Shown here: one piece after another, positions 6,858 through 9,737 of the stretch
Layout of the letters: every line of letters begins with the position of its first letter
Numbering within the stretch: the first letter of the stretch is position 1
Origin: Erysipelotrichaceae bacterium
Lineage (GTDB): Bacteria > Bacillota_I > Bacilli_A > Erysipelotrichales > Erysipelotrichaceae
Length of the DNA stretch: 9,737 bases
Reading direction: 5' to 3'
Assembly (NCBI GenBank): GCA_030533035.1
Contig: JAUNJW010000062.1
Coordinates: 1-9,737 of the forward strand
Made by a program: the position numbers and the translations under genes
Notes under the pieces: model-generated
Told to the model about the DNA's origin: nothing
Seen by the model: the letters and a program-made list of their open reading frames with translations, nothing else
The model's database searches: none

Positions 6858-7121
6858 TCAATATAATCTTCTGCGGCTTTCGCTCAGGTTGTCACAGTAA
6901 TAGGCGATTTCAAGATCTGCGGAAGGTTTGTCCGGGGATCCGTTTACAATTCTGTCGCCTTCCAGCATGTTCTTCAGCATGCCCTCGCAGACCGCGCTGA
7001 CATCTTTCTCTTTGGTCAGGGCAATCAGGTCGGCTGCCTTGATAATCAGTTCATTCCAGCCGTTGCGGTTGTATTCACGCTTTCTGAAATATACGGCTTC
7101 TCTGTAATCTGTCTTGTCCAT
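6858..7121 (-). CDS. Small hypothetical protein (87 aa)
   Basis: I do not recognise this protein. It is cytosolic in appearance: no signal peptide or membrane segment, and mostly charged, helix-favouring residues. The N-terminal third carries aromatic and basic residues (YFRKREYNRNGW, 11-22). A central helix is likely (23-53), then a Gly/Ser/Pro break (about 61-67), then a short acidic-aromatic helix ending in SESRRRLY. Cysteines are at 45 and 76. It is probably real: the ATG has AGGAGA 7 nt upstream, and that RBS overlaps the stop of the Lgt-PpaX gene. Its own stop lies 2 nt before the Cof-type phosphatase start, so it is locked into the operon. A regulatory or partner role for a neighbouring phosphatase or HprK would be guesswork. 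Confidence 0.78.
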   Translation of the reverse strand: MDKTDYREAVYFRKREYNRNGWNELIIKAADLIALTKEKDVSAVCEGMLKNMLEGDRIVNGSPDKPSADLEIAYYCDNLSESRRRLY

Positions 7122-7132
7122 ATGCCTTTCTC

Positions 7133-8479
7133 CTAGCAGTTTTCATCTGCCCATTCGTGGTTTTCCCTGAGCAGTTCTTCAAGTTCCTTCATGTCGGTAA
7201 TAACGCTGTTGGGGTGCAGTTCCTCAAGAGCCGTGCGCTTTGAAGGATCGCTGACAAAGGCAACTGAGTAGACGCCGGCTGCCTTGGCTGCCCGGATGTC
7301 ATTGAGACCGTCGCCGACATAGACACAGGAATCGTGTCCGCGCTTGAGCTTCTTGCCGGCATAGAGAATTCCGCCGGGTTCAGGCTTGGGGTTGCTGTAG
7401 AGATCACGGCCGAGAATGGTTCCGAAACAATGGGACAGGCCAAGCTGCCTGAGCCATGATTCACAGGAAGAAGTCAGTCTGGTTGAGACGATGCCGAGAA
7501 GATAGCCGTTCTGCCAGAGCTCATCCAGAGTTGTCTTGACATTCGGATACAGGGATACGGAGTCACTCCAGGAGAAGGATCCCTGGTACTTTCTGTATTC
7601 TTCGCAGAGCAGATCCGCGTCTTTGTCCGGGAACAGGGTTTCCATGGCCTCTTTCAGGGGAACACGGAATACCAGATTGCGCTTGTCACGGGTAAAGTTG
7701 CGGGGGTCATTGTACTTCATATACAGGTATTTGAAGCACTGGATAACCATTGAGCGGGTATCCATAATCGTGCCGTCCAGATCGAACAATACAATCGGCT
7801 TGGTCGGCTTTCTTCTGTGAACAACGATATACAGAAGAATTCCGAACAGTTCGACTGCCGCCGCCGGCAGGAGCACGCCGCGGGCAGTGGGATCCCAGCC
7901 CATGACCATGCAGATCAGGCGGGAAAGCGCCAGCCACATGAAGCCGACCGCGACAACGTCGCCGCGTCTTCTGCCCTCGTGATAAGGGCGGATAAAGAAG
8001 TAAAGCACAAGGAAGCCGATCACGTCCAGGCCTTCCGCCAGCCAGACGGAAGCGTTGGCGAAGCAGCGGCCGAATCTGGCGATAACGGTAAACAGCAGGA
8101 CTGCCGGCATAATGACATCCATTGTCCGGAGCGTGGACATATGGCGGCGTATGCAGTAATACACAAGCATCGCGCTGATGCCGATCGCTGTTCCCAGGAT
8201 ATCGAAGCCGCCGTCATTGACAGCAAATATATAAGGTAAATATTTCGTGTATTCTGACAGATTTTCAAGAACCCAGAAAAGTCTGCCGCCGAAGATACCG
8301 CCGATCATGCACAGCACGAGGATTTCATCCACTGTATCCACATCATAGCCATGGGATTTCATTCCTTTGGACATGAGCAGATATGCCGCTATGATCCCGG
8401 CGATAAGTGTCACCGCATACCAGCGCAGGGCAAAGGAGCCGATTGCCAGCAGGGTTGAACTGTCAGGGAAAAATCTCAT
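7133..8479 (-). CDS. Fusion: degenerate Lgt-like membrane domain + PpaX-like HAD pyrophosphatase
   Basis: One continuous 448-aa frame. Residues 1-222 resemble prolipoprotein diacylglyceryl transferase (Lgt) with about seven membrane helices (near 14-36, 52-72, 88-110, 119-138, 152-164, 175-195, 202-221). RWY at 19-21, GGRLFWV at 64-70, NDGGFDILG at 88-96 and ARFGRCF at 134-140 line up with Lgt motifs. By eye, the family Tyr (Y21) and Arg (R135) remain, but the His of the HGG motif is Leu95 and the Asn of GRxGN is Arg138. Residues 228-448 are a complete HAD phosphatase: DLDGT (233-237), ST (332-333), K365, GDGLND (389-394). The cap segments PLKEAMETLF and EEYRKY resemble B. subtilis PpaX, which hydrolyses pyrophosphate released by HprK. 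The ATG overlaps the hprK stop by 4 nt (ATGA). Likely a membrane-anchored phosphatase; diacylglyceryl transfer is doubtful. Confidence 0.85.
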   Translation of the reverse strand: MRFFPDSSTLLAIGSFALRWYAVTLIAGIIAAYLLMSKGMKSHGYDVDTVDEILVLCMIGGIFGGRLFWVLENLSEYTKYLPYIFAVNDGGFDILGTAIGISAMLVYYCIRRHMSTLRTMDVIMPAVLLFTVIARFGRCFANASVWLAEGLDVIGFLVLYFFIRPYHEGRRRGDVVAVGFMWLALSRLICMVMGWDPTARGVLLPAAAVELFGILLYIVVHRRKPTKPIVLFDLDGTIMDTRSMVIQCFKYLYMKYNDPRNFTRDKRNLVFRVPLKEAMETLFPDKDADLLCEEYRKYQGSFSWSDSVSLYPNVKTTLDELWQNGYLLGIVSTRLTSSCESWLRQLGLSHCFGTILGRDLYSNPKPEPGGILYAGKKLKRGHDSCVYVGDGLNDIRAAKAAGVYSVAFVSDPSKRTALEELHPNSVITDMKELEELLRENHEWADENC

Positions 8480-9429
8480 TTGTTACCATCCTTTCCGCCG
8501 GAATATTCACGGAATCTGCGTCTGAGCTCATCCGCGCTGTTGTATCCGGCTTCCTGGAGCCGGAAGTTGGTGACTGCGGATTCAACCAGAACAGCCACGT
8601 TGCGGCCGGCGCTGATCGGCAGTGTGACAGTCGGCACAAGCACATTCAGAATGCTGGTGAACCGCTCTGCCTCGTCACCGATACGGTTGAAGTCAGGCTG
8701 GGTTTCGTATGATTCCAGATGGATGACCAGATCGATTCTGGCGCTGTCCATCAGGGCGGAAGCTCCGAACATCTTTTCGACATCGATAATGCCGATGCCG
8801 CGGATTTCCATCAGGCCCTTTGTGATTGAGGGCGAATGGCCGTAGACGTGGTTGTGGATATGCTGGACATCGACCCGGTCGTCGGAAATCAGGACCTGTC
8901 CGCGCTTGATCAGTTCGAGGGCGGTTTCAGATTTGCCCATGCCGCTTTCACCGGTCAGCAGGACGCCTTTGCCGTAGACATTCAGCAGAACGCCTGACAT
9001 TGTATCCTCCGGCGCCAGCTTTTCATCAAGATATGTGATGATATCGGTCACGGTTCTGTAGGTCTCCAGGGAAGTCCTGAGAATCGGGAAGTTGTTGGCC
9101 TTTGCCAGTTCGGCAAGGATCGGCGGAACCTCGTTTGATCTTGTAATAATGATCGCCGGCGTCAGCCCGTCCATCAGCATCGGGAACCGGGCTCTCTGAT
9201 CCGCTTCGGACATGGTCCGGATGAATTCAGATTCCTTGTTGCCGATGAGGACGATCCTTCGCGGCTCCGTCATTTTATAAAATCCGCACAGCTCAAAACC
9301 GGGCCGGTTGATATCGGGGACAACGGTCCAGCGGTCGAGTGCGTGACTATCTCCGGTGAGCTGCTCGAATTTAAAGAACTCGACAATCTCCCGGATTGTA
9401 ACTTTCTTATCGTATTTGAATTCTGACAT
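8476..9429 (-). CDS. hprK: HPr kinase/phosphorylase
   Basis: This 317-aa bifunctional enzyme phosphorylates HPr (and Crh where present) on Ser46 using ATP or PPi, and reverses this by phosphorolysis giving PPi; it is the sensor of carbon catabolite repression in Firmicutes. The N-terminal HPr_kinase_N domain spans about 1-130. Walker A is GESGMGKS (160-167), SDD at 182-184 gives the catalytic acidic pair, and the signature MEIRGIGIID is at 207-216. The conserved C-terminal helix region is AVLVESAVTNFRL (279-291). Oddities: the HG pair conserved upstream of Walker A is SG here (S145-G146), the following D is N150, and the GHRL stretch after Walker A is GQVL. The ATG has GGAGGTG 8 nt upstream. 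First gene of its operon, with its own promoter region downstream of uvrA. Confidence 0.96.
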   Translation of the reverse strand: MSEFKYDKKVTIREIVEFFKFEQLTGDSHALDRWTVVPDINRPGFELCGFYKMTEPRRIVLIGNKESEFIRTMSEADQRARFPMLMDGLTPAIIITRSNEVPPILAELAKANNFPILRTSLETYRTVTDIITYLDEKLAPEDTMSGVLLNVYGKGVLLTGESGMGKSETALELIKRGQVLISDDRVDVQHIHNHVYGHSPSITKGLMEIRGIGIIDVEKMFGASALMDSARIDLVIHLESYETQPDFNRIGDEAERFTSILNVLVPTVTLPISAGRNVAVLVESAVTNFRLQEAGYNSADELRRRFREYSGGKDGNK

Positions 9430-9458
9430 AACGAAAACACCTCCGTTGAGTCACAACA

Positions 9459-9467
9459 AGTATATCA
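9459..9467 (-). promoter_or_regulatory. Candidate extended -10 promoter of hprK
   Basis: TGATATACT matches the extended -10 form TGnTATAAT at all but one position. At 17 bp the -35 is CAGTCA, weak. The start would be about 20 nt before the hprK ATG. Confidence 0.45.
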
Positions 9468-9534
9468 TGTTCGGACAGCCGTGACTGCTTTGTGCAGTTT
9501 CACTTTTCAAACATTTACGTCGTGCTTTTTCCGT

Positions 9535-9563
9535 ATGTTACACTAGCGGACACTTCATTTCAA
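9535..9563 (-). promoter_or_regulatory. Candidate distal promoter of hprK
   Basis: TTGAAA (9563-9558), a 17-bp spacer and TAACAT (9540-9535). The -35 is good, the -10 fair. It would give a leader of about 100 nt, containing a small ACTGC/GCAGT hairpin (9498-9484). Confidence 0.4.
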
Positions 9564-9570
9564 CAGAATA

Positions 9571-9596
9571 TGTGAATTATTCGATCACATTTCACA
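9571..9596. promoter_or_regulatory. TGTGA...TCACA inverted repeat upstream of hprK promoter
   Basis: TGTGA (9571-9575) faces two TCACA copies (9585-9589 and 9592-9596), just upstream of the distal -35. The spacing (9 or 16 nt between half-sites) differs from the 6 nt of CRP/FNR-type sites, so the binding protein, if any, is unknown. Confidence 0.25.
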
Positions 9597-9605
9597 TTGT
9601 GTTGA

Positions 9606-9632
9606 CGAAAAAGACACCGGCTGTCCGGTGTC
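9606..9632 (-). terminator. uvrA: Intrinsic terminator of uvrA
   Basis: GACACCGG and CCGGTGTC form a perfect 8-bp stem (9632-9625 with 9620-9613) with loop ACAG, followed by five T. The stem begins at the second base of the uvrA TGA stop. Confidence 0.92.
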
Positions 9633-9737
9633 ATTCTTCTGATGCTAATGCTTTCTGGTGTTCCTCTGTCCACGACAGTGCCTTCTGCAGGTACTGGCCG
9701 GTCCAGCTGGATTCAGTTCTGGCAACTTTTTCCGGTG
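9631..9737 (-). CDS. uvrA: Excinuclease ABC subunit UvrA, C-terminal end (5' part outside window)
   Basis: The last 34 residues are visible, beginning PEKVARTESSWTGQYLQKAL. This matches the end of UvrA, where G-T-P-E-x-V-A is followed by S-x-T-G-x-Y-L and a short variable tail; here the tail ends in acidic residues. UvrA is the damage-recognition ATPase of nucleotide excision repair. The ATPase and zinc-finger domains lie outside. Its position upstream of hprK is common in Firmicutes. The terminator and the roughly 200-nt gap suggest that hprK is transcribed separately. Confidence 0.9.
   Translation of the reverse strand, partial: PEKVARTESSWTGQYLQKALSWTEEHQKALASEE

Noticed and set aside
6100..6900. 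Plus-strand frame of 266 codons opposite the Cof-type phosphatase
   Set aside because: It mirrors a gene with all four HAD motifs intact; no RBS or domain.
1..9737. Insertion sequences, CRISPR arrays, tRNA or rRNA genes
   Set aside because: I saw no transposase motif, no spaced direct repeats, and no cloverleaf or rRNA-like sequence anywhere in the window.

Overview
The window reads as part of a Firmicutes (Bacillota) chromosome of roughly 50% GC, with almost all genes on the minus strand. Gene order and protein character (uvrA-hprK-lgt/ppaX region, then rapZ-yvcK-whiA, plus a tRNA-Trp T-box leader) fit a low-to-mid-GC gut Firmicute. My best guess is the Erysipelotrichia or a nearby class, but I cannot fix the taxon without a search. 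I see no mobile element, CRISPR array, tRNA or rRNA gene.

Read in the direction of transcription (right to left), the layout is as follows. (1) 9737-9631: the 3' end of uvrA, with an intrinsic terminator whose stem starts inside the stop codon. (2) 9609-9430: an intergenic region with two candidate promoters and a TGTGA...TCACA inverted repeat. (3) A first operon, 9429-6085: hprK (HPr kinase/phosphorylase), overlapping by 4 nt an unusual fusion of a degenerate Lgt-like seven-helix membrane domain to a PpaX-like HAD phosphatase; then a small unknown protein and a Cof-type HAD phosphatase, ended by a terminator. (4) A second operon, 5998-2184, with its own good promoter: rapZ, yvcK, whiA and an Eis-like GNAT acetyltransferase, ended by a terminator. 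(5) A single-gene unit, 2115-390: a promoter, a T-box riboswitch with Trp specifier UGG, and a TrpB2-type tryptophan synthase beta chain. (6) 1-317 on the plus strand: the 3' end of a short-chain dehydrogenase/reductase, converging on trpB2 across a strong hairpin terminator.

The first operon is built around carbon-catabolite signalling. HprK phosphorylates HPr on Ser and, as a phosphorylase, releases pyrophosphate; PpaX-type enzymes hydrolyse that pyrophosphate. In Bacillus subtilis hprK, lgt and ppaX are separate neighbouring genes. Here lgt and ppaX are one reading frame, the Lgt half has lost several residues needed for prolipoprotein diacylglyceryl transfer, and HprK itself has Ser where the family has a conserved His before the Walker A motif. 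This is the most unusual thing in the window. The second operon is the conserved rapZ-yvcK-whiA cluster linked to cell-envelope metabolism and division. The trpB2 unit looks like tryptophan-starvation-controlled synthesis of Trp from indole, with no trpA beside it.
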